Shown here piece after piece: positions 35,544 to 48,384 of a stretch of DNA of 63,530 bases (position 1 is the first letter of the stretch; every line of letters starts with the position of its first letter). Below the pieces are notes generated by a model, which worked only from the letters and a program-made list of their open reading frames with translations, did not search any database and was not told where the DNA came from. Position numbers and translations under genes: made by a program. Source of the DNA: Gemmatimonadales bacterium (GTDB lineage Bacteria; Gemmatimonadota; Gemmatimonadetes; Longimicrobiales; Gaopeijiaceae); NCBI GenBank assembly GCA_007692665.1, contig REBP01000142.1, forward strand, positions 1-63,530. Direction: 5' to 3'.

Positions 35544-36395
35544 ATGCGACGCTGGTACATGCGGGCGTGGGAAGGCAGGGAAGGCAGACGCCGAAGCCGA
35601 GAGGGACTTCCGGGAGGTGCGCCGGGCCGGGGCCCCGGCCTCGCCGTCGTGCTCCTCCTGCTCGCCCTCGTGCCGGCCTGCGCTTCCACGCCGGGCTACT
35701 TCGGCCTCGACGCAGATCCTCTCTATGAGCGGGCTGTCGGGTATTTTGACGACGAGGACTGGGACGACGCCATCAGCGCCTTCGACCATTTCCTCTTTGC
35801 GTACCCCGGAGAACCCCGGTCGCCCGACGCTCGAATGTACCTGGCCCGGGCGCACTTCGAGCGGGAGCAGTACATCACGTCCGCAGCGGAGTACGAGCGC
35901 TTTCTCCAGTTCTACCCGAGTCATGGTCGGGCGCCCGAAGCCTCGCTCGGGATCTGCCGGAGTTACCAGCGGCTCTCCCCGACCTCCCAGCGTGACCAGG
36001 GCTACACGGAGCGCGCCGTCGATGCCTGCCGGAACACCGTCAACGAGTTTGCCGGGATGACGGTGGCCGAGGAAGCGCGCGAGATCCAGCGTGCGATGAT
36101 CGAACGGCTGGCCCAGCGGGAGTACGAGGACGGCTTCTTCTACGAGCGCCGCGGCCTCTACGATTCGGCCATCCTTGTCTACCAGGACCTGGTGGATTTC
36201 TTCCCCCAGACAACCTGGGCCCCGCGGGGGTTTCTCGGGCTCTACCGGTCGTATCGAGCCATCAACTGGGACACGGAAGCTGAACAGGTCCGATCCCGCC
36301 TGCTGGCCAACTACCCCGATTCGCCGGAGGCCGACCAGGTCCGGGAGGGGAGTGCGAATGGAGGAGCTGCGCGTGGAACCGACCCACCCGCCTGA
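35544..36395 (+). CDS. bamD: BamD-like outer-membrane assembly lipoprotein
   Basis: 283 residues. Basic N-terminus, hydrophobic LAVVLLLLALVPAC with lipobox Cys46, then TPR-type helices typical of BamD: AVGYFDDEDWDDAISAFDHF, YPGEPRSPDARMYLARAHF and EYERFLQFYPSHGRAPEA. BamD is the essential lipoprotein of the BAM complex that inserts outer-membrane beta-barrels. ATG 35544 has GAGAGGACG upstream. It overlaps nadD by 38 nt, so they are co-transcribed. Confidence 0.85.
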   Translation: MRRWYMRAWEGREGRRRSREGLPGGAPGRGPGLAVVLLLLALVPACASTPGYFGLDADPLYERAVGYFDDEDWDDAISAFDHFLFAYPGEPRSPDARMYLARAHFEREQYITSAAEYERFLQFYPSHGRAPEASLGICRSYQRLSPTSQRDQGYTERAVDACRNTVNEFAGMTVAEEAREIQRAMIERLAQREYEDGFFYERRGLYDSAILVYQDLVDFFPQTTWAPRGFLGLYRSYRAINWDTEAEQVRSRLLANYPDSPEADQVREGSANGGAARGTDPPA

Positions 36396-37002
36396 GGGTC
36401 CGGGCCCGGGGCAGGCGCGCATCGGGGTGCTCGGGGGCACCTTTGATCCGTTTCACACAGGACACCTCATCGCGGCGCAGGACGTCGTGGAAGCGCTGAG
36501 CCTGGACCAGCTCTTCCTCGTTCCCGCTGCGCATCCCCCGCACAAGGACGAGGAGGGCCTCACGCCGGGCTCCCTGCGGATGAGGATGATCCGTGCGGTG
36601 GTGGAGGACGACCCCCGCTTCTCCGTGTCCGATGTCGAGCTGCGCCGGGACGGCGTCTCGTTCACCGTGGACACGTTGCGTGCATTTCGGGACCTTCATC
36701 CGGACGCCCAGCTCTTCCTGATCCTCGGGGCGGACCAGTGGCGGGCCTTCGGCGGGTGGCGCGACCCGTGGGAGATTGCCCGAATGGCGACCCTCGTCGT
36801 CATGACCCGAGAGGGCGAAGGGGCGGCCGGAGACGCCGGGTTCGGCGAGGCCGTCGCCCCCGCCTGCACCGAGGTTCCCGTTCTGCGCATTGACATCTCG
36901 TCCACCCACATCCGGGAACGGGTGCGGGCGGGACGTTCCATCCGGTACCTCGTCCCCGAGGCCGGCCGTCGGATCATCGAGGCTGCAAAGCTGTATCTCT
37001 GA
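36358..37002 (+). CDS. nadD: Nicotinate-nucleotide adenylyltransferase
   Basis: 214 residues. Transfers AMP from ATP to nicotinate mononucleotide in NAD synthesis. GGTFDPFHTGHL (about residues 26-37) is the nucleotidyltransferase signature with the HxGH motif; LILGADQWRAF and the C-terminal ISSTHIRERV complete the active site. GGGAGGGG precedes the ATG, which lies inside bamD. It is 5 nt before secA. Confidence 0.94.
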   Translation: MEELRVEPTHPPEGPGPGQARIGVLGGTFDPFHTGHLIAAQDVVEALSLDQLFLVPAAHPPHKDEEGLTPGSLRMRMIRAVVEDDPRFSVSDVELRRDGVSFTVDTLRAFRDLHPDAQLFLILGADQWRAFGGWRDPWEIARMATLVVMTREGEGAAGDAGFGEAVAPACTEVPVLRIDISSTHIRERVRAGRSIRYLVPEAGRRIIEAAKLYL

Positions 37003-37007
37003 GAACC

Positions 37008-40343
<3,336 letters not shown>

Positions 40344-40367
40344 CGGTCTCCTTCCCGACGGGCGACT

Positions 40368-40402
40368 ACGCCCCCCTGGTGCATGACGCGCCAGGGGGGC
40401 GT
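40368..40402 (+). terminator. Strong hairpin terminator after secA
   Basis: ACGCCCCCCTGG (40368-40379) and CCAGGGGGGCGT (40391-40402) form a perfect 12-bp stem with an 11-nt loop, 24 nt after the secA stop, followed by TCCC rather than a T-run. Likely end of the bamD-nadD-secA unit. Confidence 0.65.
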
Positions 40403-40493
40403 TCCCGTGGGATCCCCATCCCGGCGCCATCGGTTCGTCCCCGCGGCTGATGCTGTGACGGGATGCTGATGGGCAGGCACCAGATTGTCGGGC

Positions 40494-41114
40494 ATGCCTT
40501 CTCGTCCACTCATTCCACGGAACCGGTCCACCGCCGAGCTGCTGGCCCGGGTCATGGGCCTTCGAGGATCCGCCGGAATTGTGGCCGCCCGAGAACTCCT
40601 GGGGAGGTCCGGAGGGCGGCTCGCGGACCTCGAGCACGGAACGGCGCATGGGGTGGCCGGCGTTGGCGCCGCTGCCAGAGACAGGCTTGCTGCGGCGCTC
40701 GAGCTGGGTCGGCGGTTGGCCTCTCCTCCGCCGGAAGAACGACCCCGTCTCAGGGGGCCGGAAGACGTTGTGCGATTCATGGCTCCCCGGCTCCGGAGTC
40801 TTCGACACGAGGAATTCCACGTCATCATCCTGAACACGAGGCATCGGGTTCTCGCCACCGCCCGAGTCAGCCAGGGGATCCTGGACGCATCTCTTGTGCA
40901 CCCGAGAGAGGTCTTTGCCCCCGCGCTCGAGGCACGTGCCTCCGCCATCATCCTCGTTCACAACCACCCTTCCGGAGATGCGGAGCCTTCTCCGGAAGAC
41001 CGGCGTGTCACCCGCCAGATGTCCGAGGCCGGTTCAGTTCTCGGAATTCGAGTACTGGACCACGTGATCGTGGGAGATCCTGGATGGAGCACCGTGCCTC
41101 CGGAGGACCCCTGA
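40494..41114 (+). CDS. radC: RadC-family JAB/MPN domain protein
   Basis: 206 residues. The C-terminal JAMM metal motif is complete: His156, His158 and Asp169 in HNHPSGDAEPSPED, after the typical EEFHVIILNTRHRVL and VHPREVFAPALEARAS. The N-terminal helix-hairpin-helix region (LEHGTAHGVAGVGAAA) is present. ATG 40494 was chosen over a TTG 9 nt upstream. RadC has no settled biochemical role; a DNA-repair role is doubtful. A single gene between two hairpins. Confidence 0.93.
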   Translation: MPSRPLIPRNRSTAELLARVMGLRGSAGIVAARELLGRSGGRLADLEHGTAHGVAGVGAAARDRLAAALELGRRLASPPPEERPRLRGPEDVVRFMAPRLRSLRHEEFHVIILNTRHRVLATARVSQGILDASLVHPREVFAPALEARASAIILVHNHPSGDAEPSPEDRRVTRQMSEAGSVLGIRVLDHVIVGDPGWSTVPPEDP

Positions 41115-41375
41115 AGGAACCCGGGGGTCGCCTTGCGGGTGACACCGATAGCGTTGTGGTCTCTCCCATGTCGCCTGCCCGACTCTTCCCGAGTCTCCCG
41201 GAGACTTCCCGAACCTTCCCGAGTCCCTCCCCTGAGGGAGGGCCCCCGGGGATCTGCGCCCCGCGACCCTTCCCCGTCCCAAGCTCTGCCTGATCGTCAC
41301 GCGGTCGGGGGTCAGGTCGTGGGCCACGAATCGGATGCCTTCTCCCCCCTCCTCTCTGGACAACGGGAATTCCCC
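41115..41375 (+). other. radC-LEA intergenic region with hairpin
   Basis: 261 nt. It contains several TTCCCGA copies (41190-41225) and a perfect hairpin CCCTCCC-CTGA-GGGAGGG (41225-41242) that might end radC transcription. No convincing promoter for the next gene was found, and no small gene. Confidence 0.4.
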
Positions 41376-42002
41376 ATGATCCGATCGGTTCGACTTCGCT
41401 CCCTTGGCCGAACATGCACCGCACTGGCGGCTGCCGGCCTGATGACAGGGTGTGCTGCGCTCTCCTCCGTCGCTGCGCTGAGGCAGGTCGCTTTCGACCT
41501 CGATGGAGTCACCCGGGTCGAGCTGGCCGGCGTTGATCTGACCCGTGTGCGCGGCTACGAGGACCTCTCCCCTCTGGATGCGTTTCGCATTGGCACCGCG
41601 CTTGCGCGGGGGGCTCTCCCTCTCGAGATGGTTCTCGACGTTCGCGCCGACAACCCCGGCGGGAATCCCGAGGCGCGTCTACTGGCCCTTGAGTGGGATC
41701 TCTTCCTGGAAGGGAGGCGGACCGTGAGTGGTGAACTGTCCCAGGCACTGGCCCTTCCCTCCGGAGTGTCCACTCAGATTCCGCTTCTGGTCCGCCTGGA
41801 ACTGCTCGAGTTCTTTGATGGGAGTGCGCGGGATCTCGTCAATCTCGCAGCCGGCCTCGCCGGCGTCGGCGGTGAACCCGTGGCGGTCAGGCTGGATGCC
41901 ACGCCGACTGTCGACACACCGATCGGGCCGATCCGCTATCCCCGCCCCATTTCCATGGGTTCGACGGTTGGGTCGTCAGGAAACCTCCCCCGGGCGCCGT
42001 GA
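41376..42002 (+). CDS. LEA14-like (WHy-domain type) lipoprotein
   Basis: 208 residues. Basic N-terminus, hydrophobic stretch and lipobox GLMTGC (Cys26), then one beta-rich domain: RVELAGVDLTRVRGYEDLS, VLDVRADNPGGNPEARLLAL and EWDLFLEGRRTVSGEL. The V-x-N-P-x-x-x-x-x-x pattern resembles the LEA type 2/WHy domain linked to desiccation and stress tolerance. Upstream frame extension has no homologous content. The 3' end overlaps the convergent transposase-like gene by 27 nt. Confidence 0.65.
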   Translation: MIRSVRLRSLGRTCTALAAAGLMTGCAALSSVAALRQVAFDLDGVTRVELAGVDLTRVRGYEDLSPLDAFRIGTALARGALPLEMVLDVRADNPGGNPEARLLALEWDLFLEGRRTVSGELSQALALPSGVSTQIPLLVRLELLEFFDGSARDLVNLAAGLAGVGGEPVAVRLDATPTVDTPIGPIRYPRPISMGSTVGSSGNLPRAP

Positions 42003-43136
42003 GCCGGCCCGGAGCCACGAGCGGGACGCCAGAACGAGGAGGGTCCGAACCCTGGAAGAACCCGTCACGAGTGCGAGGTCCGGGGTGAGAATGGCGAGAT
42101 ACCAGTCCAGGTATCGTTGCAGGTTGGCGGCTGCCACCCCGCGGAAGCGGCGCAGCCAGGCCTTGAACTTCCCGACGTACCTGTTGAGCGCGAGAACCCC
42201 GGCACCTACCGTCGTTCGCTCGGCGCGAGCCAGCGAGAGTGAGTCCGTGACAGGCCCGCGCGCTGCCATCTGGCGCTTGCCTGCCCTGCGCTTTGCCCAG
42301 GCTTCGAGCGGGTGAGGGGTTTCCCACCCCGCCGCAGCCGCGGCGTCGCGGAGAGGCTTGCTGTCCCGGGGGTGGGGCAGGAGGCGCAGGGAGTGGTGTT
42401 CGAGGGTTGCGAGCTCCGCCGATATCGACTCGGTCGTTCCGCCTTCCCGGCCGGGACGGATCACCCGCTGGAGGAGGATTCCCCGGTAGTCCTCCTCCGG
42501 TTCCGTCGGTGAGTTCCTGCTTCGCACTTCTCCCTCCGCAACAATCCTCTCGCATTTGCGGACCAGGAGAATCCCGGTACCACTTGCGCGCCCGGGTCTT
42601 CCCGAGCGTTCGCGAGGCCGGACAAAGGGATGAAGCATTCCAAGCAGGAGAAAAGTGGACGTCGGGGCCTCCCCGTCGCCAGCAGCGGAGGCGCCCAGCG
42701 TTCCGACTCCCGCCCGACCCCCGGAACGTTGCCGGGCCCGGGCCTGAGGAGCCAAATCCAGCGCGTCCAGGAGCCTGTGGCGCCACCTGAGGGCCGTGTC
42801 CTTGTTGATTCCGACCGCACGTGCGCTTTCCCGAACTGTCGGGGTTTCCTTCAGGTGCTCCACAAACGTGAGCCACGCCGCCGGCTCCCACGTCCGGGAC
42901 AACAGTGTTCCCGTGAGGTCGCTGAAGGTCCGCCGGCATCCGAGGCACCGCCACCGCTGACGTCCGCGGAAAGAACCCCACCGATGGGTCCGAGTGCAGC
43001 GGCAGCGGGCACAGGGTGGGTTCCTCCGATCCACTCCCAGGGAGCCGGGCGACGCGGAGAGGGCGTCCGGATCGGCAGTCTCCTGGATCCGGCGAGCGCG
43101 CAGCCAGACGATGAGGTCGAGGGTGCGGGCCTCCAT
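41976..43136 (-). CDS. Zinc-ribbon/HTH transposase-like orphan protein (IS1595/ISXO2-like)
   Basis: About 386 residues from the ATG at 43136; the frame is open further upstream (ATGs at 43226 and 43373), so the start is uncertain. N-terminal zinc ribbon with Cys42, Cys45, Cys64, Cys67 (CARCRC, WRCLGCRRTFSDLTGT), then a helix-turn-helix (about 98-122, VRESARAVGINKDTALRWRHRL). The C-terminus LNRYVGKFKAWLRRFRG matches the C-terminal segment of IS1595-type transposases. The middle lacks recognisable DDE/N acidic residues in order. No inverted repeats found. Probably a relic or domesticated transposase. Confidence 0.6.
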   Translation of the reverse strand: MEARTLDLIVWLRARRIQETADPDALSASPGSLGVDRRNPPCARCRCTRTHRWGSFRGRQRWRCLGCRRTFSDLTGTLLSRTWEPAAWLTFVEHLKETPTVRESARAVGINKDTALRWRHRLLDALDLAPQARARQRSGGRAGVGTLGASAAGDGEAPTSTFLLLGMLHPFVRPRERSGRPGRASGTGILLVRKCERIVAEGEVRSRNSPTEPEEDYRGILLQRVIRPGREGGTTESISAELATLEHHSLRLLPHPRDSKPLRDAAAAAGWETPHPLEAWAKRRAGKRQMAARGPVTDSLSLARAERTTVGAGVLALNRYVGKFKAWLRRFRGVAAANLQRYLDWYLAILTPDLALVTGSSRVRTLLVLASRSWLRAGSRRPGEVS

Positions 43137-43440
43137 GAAGGCGGCTCGGAGGGGGTCGGAACGGCGACCACACCCTGAACCGGCGCGGGTCTCATGACCG
43201 TGCCCAGCCGACTGTCCGGATCGCATGTTGGTTTCTCTGGATGCAGGGGGAGGGTGACTGAGCCGGGCTGCCCCGATGCGGAAAAATGCCTCCGATGATG
43301 GCCGAACCGGAGGTCTCCCAGGCACAGGGCCAACCTTTTTCACAAAGATGGGTTTCAGAGGGGGCGATGCCATGCGTGATTCGGACCGAGTCGCTGGGTG
43401 CCGGGCAGGCTCCGGGGGGACGCATCCGCCGGGACTCCAC

Positions 43441-43470
43441 ATTATCTTCGGACAGCGGCTGATCCCCCAA
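43441..43470 (-). promoter_or_regulatory. Weak candidate promoter for the transposase-like gene
   Basis: On the minus strand, TTGGGG (plus 43465-43470) and GATAAT (plus 43441-43446, 5/6) are 18 nt apart. The -35 matches only 3 of 6 positions. The predicted start about 43434 would allow the ATGs at 43373, 43226 or 43136. Confidence 0.3.
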
Positions 43471-43497
43471 CCGGTACGGATGATGTGAATCCGATGA

Positions 43498-43525
43498 CAG
43501 ACCACCAGCTACAGACCACCAGCTA
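43498..43525 (+). repeat. 14-bp perfect tandem repeat upstream of relA
   Basis: CAGACCACCAGCTA occurs twice without spacer (43498-43511, 43512-43525), 68 nt before the relA ATG. Could be an operator pair or a chance duplication. Confidence 0.85.
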
Positions 43526-43592
43526 TTGGTCGGCCCCCTCATGTGCCACCCTGAACGGAGCACGCGGAGTTCCCGCGGGTAAACCCTAGTTC

Positions 43593-45896
43593 ATGCCCCA
43601 GATTTCCCAGTCCGCCTCCGAACCCGCTTCCCCTACCATCCGGGGACTCCCTCGCCCCCTCGCGCGGGAATTGGAGGCGTATGCCGGTCGGCTGGACGTT
43701 ACTCGCATCCAGGACGCTTTTTCGTTGGCGGAGTCGGCCCACCGGGGGCAGACGCGGGCATCGGGTGAGAGCTTTGTGAACCACGCCGTCGAGGTGGCCA
43801 CGATTCTGGGACAGTTGCGCCTCGATTCTGACTCGATCGTCGCGGGCCTCATCCACGATGTCGTCGAGGACACCGAGTTCACCCTGGCGGATGTGGAGGA
43901 GCGGTTCGGAAAGGACGTCGCCGCCATCGTCGACGGGGTCACGAAAATTGGAAAGGTCGAGTTTCGCTCGCATACCGAGAGGCAGGCAGAGAATTACCGG
44001 AAGCTCCTGCTCTCCATGGCGGAGGATGCCCGGGTCATCCTGATCAAGCTCGCCGACCGCCTGCACAACATGAGGACCCTGGAATATCTCCCCCCCGAAA
44101 AGCAGCGGCGTATCGCCCTCGAGACGAGGGAAATCTACGCACCTCTCGCGCATCGACTGGGGATGGCGCAGGTGAAGTGGGAGCTCGAAGATCTTTGCTT
44201 CAAGTTCCTGGAACCGGAGGAGTACGAGGACCTCCGCAGCCTGGTTCAGCAGCGACGGAAGGAACGGGAGCGGCAGATCCTCGAAATGCAGCGCCCGATG
44301 GAGGATCTGCTGCGCGACGCCGGTATTGCGGCAGAAGTGACCGGGCGACCGAAGCACCTCTGGTCGATCTACCGGAAGATCACGCACCGGGGCAAGCCCT
44401 TCGCGGAAATCTACGACCTCATGGCCATGCGGGTCATCACCGATTCCGTGCAGAGCTGCTACGCGGCCCTTGGACTCATCCACTCCCGGTACACCCCGAT
44501 CCAGGATCGCTTCCACGACTACATCGCCACCCCGAAGTCCAACATGTATCGATCGCTGCATACCACCGTCTTCGGGCCTGGGGGGCGTCGCTACGAGGTC
44601 CAGATACGGACCGATGAAATGCACCGGACTGCGGAACAGGGCATCGCGGCACACTGGCGATACAAGGAGGGTGGCGGGGCGCCACCCGCTGGGGGAAGCG
44701 CTGAAGGAGGGGCTGACGCCGTGGGAGCCTCGAGAGGGACCCCCGGGGAGGTGGGCCGCGCCGATGAGTTCGACGAGGCGCTTTCCTGGTTCCGACAGGT
44801 GCTGGAGTGGCAGCAGGAAGCGGCGGAGCCCGAGGAGTTCATGGAATTCCTCCGGATGGACCTCTTCCTCGGAGAGATCTTCGTCTTCACCCCCAAGGGA
44901 GAGGTCAAGCAGCTCCCGGTGGGCGCCTCCCCCATCGATTTCGCCTTTGCAGTTCACACCGAGGTAGGGCTCCACTGTGCCGGTGCCAAGGTCAATGGCC
45001 GGATTGCTCCGCTTTCGCGAGAACTGCGGAATGGGGACACGGTCGAGATCCTGACCTCCCAGAAACAGACTCCGTCCCGCGACTGGCTTGCCTTCGTGAA
45101 GACCTCCCGCGCCAGGCAGAAGGTCCGGCAGTGGATCCGCCAGACGGAGCACGACCAGTCCGTGCGCCTGGGCAAGGACTTTCTGGAACGGGAACTCCGG
45201 AAGCTTCGGACTCCTCTCCCGGCCGAAGGGGTTCTCGCGGATGCGGCCGACGCCCTCGGGTATCAGGACTGGGAACATGTCTATGCCGCTCTCGGGCGGG
45301 GTGACATCGGTCCCGCGGGGGTGATCCGGGAAATCGTGCCGAAGAGCGAGGTGGAGGAAGCGCAGCGGAAGGCCGACTCTCCCCTGCGAAAGATGGCGCG
45401 GAAGATCGGGAAGTCCGACAAGGGGGTCCGCATCCAGGGGCTGGACAACCTCCTCGTGCGATATTCGCAGTGCTGCCAGCCTGTCCCCGGAGACGATGTC
45501 ATCGGGTACGTGACCGCAGGGCGGGGGGTCTCGATCCACCGAAAGGACTGCCCCAACGTCCTCAATCTGACGAGGGACCCCGAGCGACGGGTCGAGATCG
45601 AATGGACGGCTGAAACCGGCGAGCGGTTCTTCGTGAAGCTCTATACCCGTGGGACCGATCGCCGGGGTCTCCTTTCGGATATCGCCAAGGCCATCTCCGA
45701 GACGGGGACGGATATCCAGCATGCCGACATCCGCTCCTCGGACGATGGAATGATCGGAGAATTCGTCGTGGAGGTGCAGGATCTCCAGCACCTGAAGAAG
45801 GTGGTCCGGGGCGTATCCCGCGTCAAAGGCGTTCTCACGGTTGAACGCCGGGAATCCCTCGGAGACTCGGACCTCCTGGAGTTCGAGGGGCGCTGA
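43593..45896 (+). CDS. relA: Bifunctional (p)ppGpp synthetase/hydrolase, RelA/SpoT
   Basis: 767 residues with the long Rsh layout. HD hydrolase: HAVEVA with His64, HDVVEDT with His88-Asp89, and [14 protein letters not shown], all intact, so hydrolysis is expected. Synthetase: [40 protein letters not shown] Gly/Ala-rich insert of about 30 residues precedes the TGS domain ([17 protein letters not shown]). Zinc-finger-like [10 protein letters not shown] and a C-terminal ACT domain follow. Likely the only Rsh enzyme, controlling the stringent response. Overlaps uvrB by one base. Confidence 0.96.
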   Translation: MPQISQSASEPASPTIRGLPRPLARELEAYAGRLDVTRIQDAFSLAESAHRGQTRASGESFVNHAVEVATILGQLRLDSDSIVAGLIHDVVEDTEFTLADVEERFGKDVAAIVDGVTKIGKVEFRSHTERQAENYRKLLLSMAEDARVILIKLADRLHNMRTLEYLPPEKQRRIALETREIYAPLAHRLGMAQVKWELEDLCFKFLEPEEYEDLRSLVQQRRKERERQILEMQRPMEDLLRDAGIAAEVTGRPKHLWSIYRKITHRGKPFAEIYDLMAMRVITDSVQSCYAALGLIHSRYTPIQDRFHDYIATPKSNMYRSLHTTVFGPGGRRYEVQIRTDEMHRTAEQGIAAHWRYKEGGGAPPAGGSAEGGADAVGASRGTPGEVGRADEFDEALSWFRQVLEWQQEAAEPEEFMEFLRMDLFLGEIFVFTPKGEVKQLPVGASPIDFAFAVHTEVGLHCAGAKVNGRIAPLSRELRNGDTVEILTSQKQTPSRDWLAFVKTSRARQKVRQWIRQTEHDQSVRLGKDFLERELRKLRTPLPAEGVLADAADALGYQDWEHVYAALGRGDIGPAGVIREIVPKSEVEEAQRKADSPLRKMARKIGKSDKGVRIQGLDNLLVRYSQCCQPVPGDDVIGYVTAGRGVSIHRKDCPNVLNLTRDPERRVEIEWTAETGERFFVKLYTRGTDRRGLLSDIAKAISETGTDIQHADIRSSDDGMIGEFVVEVQDLQHLKKVVRGVSRVKGVLTVERRESLGDSDLLEFEGR

Positions 45897-47923
45897 TGCC
45901 TGACTTCCTGGTGGAATCACCCTATACGCCCAAGGGAGACCAGCCCCGTGCCATCGGTGAGCTGTCGGCAGGGCTCCTGCGGGGCGATCGGTTCCAGACG
46001 CTCCTGGGTGCCACGGGCACGGGAAAGACGCTGACCATGGCCCACGTGATTGCCGAGTACGGGCGTCCGACCCTCGTCATGTCCCACAACAAGACGCTGG
46101 CCGCCCAGCTGTACGGGGAGATGAAGCAGCTTCTCCCCCGAAACGCGGTGGAGTATTTCGTCTCCTACTACGACTACTACCAGCCCGAGGCCTACGTCCC
46201 GGCCACCGACACCTACATCGAGAAGGACTCGGCGATCAACGAGGACATCGACCGCCTCCGCCTCAGGGCCACCTCCTCGCTCTTCGAACGGGAGGACGTG
46301 GTGGTGGTGGCTTCGGTCTCGTGCATCTACGGGCTCGGCAACCCGGAGGACTACCGGAGCCTGATGTTCGAGATGAACGTCGGGGACGAGATGCGCCGCG
46401 ATGACCTGCTGCGGGCGCTGGTGGAGATCCAGTACCGCCGGAATGACATCGCGTTCGAACGGGGGACCTTCCGCGTCCGGGGGGACACGGTGGAGGTCCT
46501 CCCTGCGTACGAGGAGCAGGCGATCCGGGTCGAGTTCTGGGGCGACGAGGTGGAACGGATCACCCGCTTCGACCCGCTCACCGGAGAACTGATCACGCAG
46601 CTCGAGCGCACGGCGGTCTACCCGGCCTCCCACTACGTTACCCACCGCCGGACCATCGAGCAGGCCGCCCCGATGATCCGGGCGGAAATGGAAGCGCAGG
46701 TCGAACAGTTTCGTCGCACGGGGCGGCTTCTCGAGGCGCAGCGCATCGAGTCCCGAACGAACTTCGACCTCGAGATGATGCTGGAGATCGGTACCTGCCC
46801 GGGGATCGAGAATTACTCCCGCTACATGGCGGGTCGGCAGGAGGGGGATCGCCCGTCGTGCCTGCTCGACTATTTTCCCGATGACTGGCTGATCATCGTG
46901 GACGAGTCCCACCAGAGCCTCCCCCAGATCGGGGGGATGTTCAAGGGAGACCGGGCCAGGAAACTGACCCTCGTCGAACACGGGTTCAGGTTGCCCTCGG
47001 CCCTGGATAACCGCCCCCTGACCTACGAGGAGTGGGAGAGCCTGGTCCCGAAGGCCGTGTTCGTGTCGGCGACACCGGCGGACAAGGAGCTGGAACTGTC
47101 GGGCGGAGTCGTCGTCGAGCAGATCATCCGGCCCACCGGGCTCATCGACCCCGAGGTGGAGGTGCGCCCCGTGAAGGGCCAGGTTGACGACCTTCTCCGG
47201 GAGATCAGGGCCCGGGAGGTTGTTGGAGAACGGGTCCTCGTGACGACCCTCACCAAGCGCATGGCGGAGGATCTCTCGGAGTACCTCCACGGCGTCGGGG
47301 TGCGGGTGCGCTACATGCACTCGGACATCGACACCATCGAACGGATGGAGATCCTGCGGGGCCTGAGGCTGGGGCGCTTCGACGTGCTCGTCGGCATCAA
47401 CCTCCTCCGGGAAGGCCTCGACCTTCCGGAAGTCTCGCTGGTGGCCATCCTCGACGCCGACAAGGAGGGCTTTCTCCGGAACGCCCGCTCCCTGATCCAG
47501 ACCATCGGGCGTGCCGCCCGGAACTCGAACGGCCGGGCCATCCTGTACGCGGATCGGGTGACGCGGTCCATGGCCCAGGCGCTCGACGAGACCGACCGCC
47601 GGCGGGAAATCCAGGTGGCCCACAACCTCGAGCATGGCATCACCCCGGAGACGATCCGGAAATCGATCCAGGAGATCGAGTTCTCCACGCGTGTAGCCGA
47701 CGCCCGGGAGGGCCCGATCCCCGGGCTCCCCGGCCAGGCCGCCCGGGTTGCCGAGACCGCGCCCTCCTACCAGGATGAACTGAACGCGGAAGAGCGGGTG
47801 AAACAGCTCGAAGCGGAGATGGAGGCGGCGGCGGAGGGGCTCGACTTCGAGCGAGCGGCGCTTCTCCGGGATGAACTCTTCGAATTGCGCGTGAGCCTCG
47901 GACCAAGGAAGGGGTCGTCGTGA
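45896..47923 (+). CDS. uvrB: Excinuclease ABC subunit B
   Basis: 675 residues, normal. UvrB is the damage-verifying helicase-like component of nucleotide excision repair. Walker [11 protein letters not shown] (residues 37-45), the damage-binding beta-hairpin [15 protein letters not shown], helicase motifs [14 protein letters not shown] and [23 protein letters not shown], and a C-terminal UVR motif ([23 protein letters not shown], given here only as location). It overlaps relA by 1 nt and tsaE by 4 nt, an uncommon operon partner set. Confidence 0.98.
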   Translation: MPDFLVESPYTPKGDQPRAIGELSAGLLRGDRFQTLLGATGTGKTLTMAHVIAEYGRPTLVMSHNKTLAAQLYGEMKQLLPRNAVEYFVSYYDYYQPEAYVPATDTYIEKDSAINEDIDRLRLRATSSLFEREDVVVVASVSCIYGLGNPEDYRSLMFEMNVGDEMRRDDLLRALVEIQYRRNDIAFERGTFRVRGDTVEVLPAYEEQAIRVEFWGDEVERITRFDPLTGELITQLERTAVYPASHYVTHRRTIEQAAPMIRAEMEAQVEQFRRTGRLLEAQRIESRTNFDLEMMLEIGTCPGIENYSRYMAGRQEGDRPSCLLDYFPDDWLIIVDESHQSLPQIGGMFKGDRARKLTLVEHGFRLPSALDNRPLTYEEWESLVPKAVFVSATPADKELELSGGVVVEQIIRPTGLIDPEVEVRPVKGQVDDLLREIRAREVVGERVLVTTLTKRMAEDLSEYLHGVGVRVRYMHSDIDTIERMEILRGLRLGRFDVLVGINLLREGLDLPEVSLVAILDADKEGFLRNARSLIQTIGRAARNSNGRAILYADRVTRSMAQALDETDRRREIQVAHNLEHGITPETIRKSIQEIEFSTRVADAREGPIPGLPGQAARVAETAPSYQDELNAEERVKQLEAEMEAAAEGLDFERAALLRDELFELRVSLGPRKGSS

Positions 47924-48384
47924 TCCTCACCGAAACGGAACTCGTCCAGTGGGGACGAAGGATCGGGGGCGAGGTCGAGGCTCCGATCTTTCTCGGGCTC
48001 CGGGGCCCCCTGGGCGCGGGAAAGTCGGTCCTGGCCCGTTCGATTGCCCGGGGAGCGGGGGTGGAGGGCGCCCTCCCGTCTCCCACTTTCAACCTTCTCT
48101 TCCGGTACCAGGGCGAAAGCGGCACCGAGGTTGCCCACCTGGACCTCTACCGGCTGCGAGATCCCGAAGAACTCTGGGAACTCGGATGGGAGGAGCTTGG
48201 TCAGGGCGCCGAAATCGTCCTCGTGGAATGGCCGGAGCGCGCCGGCAGCCATCTTCCCGACGATCGATGGGACATCGAACTCTCGGTTCCGGACCCGGGG
48301 GCGAACGTGCGTGCCGTTCAGGTTCACCGGGTCGGGGCCCCGCCCCATCTTCCAGGCTTCCCGGTATCACTGGCGGGCCGATGA
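47920..48384 (+). CDS. tsaE: tRNA t6A biosynthesis ATPase TsaE
   Basis: 154 residues from a GTG start. Small P-loop ATPase assisting TsaB-TsaD in forming N6-threonylcarbamoyl-adenosine 37 of ANN-decoding tRNAs. Walker A GPLGAGKS (29-36), the switch [31 protein letters not shown], and [14 protein letters not shown] overlap with uvrB and ATGA overlap with tsaB. Confidence 0.95.
   Translation: MILTETELVQWGRRIGGEVEAPIFLGLRGPLGAGKSVLARSIARGAGVEGALPSPTFNLLFRYQGESGTEVAHLDLYRLRDPEELWELGWEELGQGAEIVLVEWPERAGSHLPDDRWDIELSVPDPGANVRAVQVHRVGAPPHLPGFPVSLAGR

Larger units (their letters stand above)
43137..43592. other. Region between transposase-like gene and relA
   Basis: 456 nt without an assigned gene. 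It includes the possible upstream extension of the minus-strand frame (to 43505), a weak minus-strand promoter (43441-43470) and a 14-bp tandem repeat (43498-43525). No plus-strand promoter for relA is convincing, and no small gene is supported. Confidence 0.4.

Noticed and set aside
41900-43600. Insertion sequence boundaries around the transposase-like gene
   Set aside because: I compared the flanks for terminal inverted repeats and a target-site duplication and found none, so a mobile element was not called.
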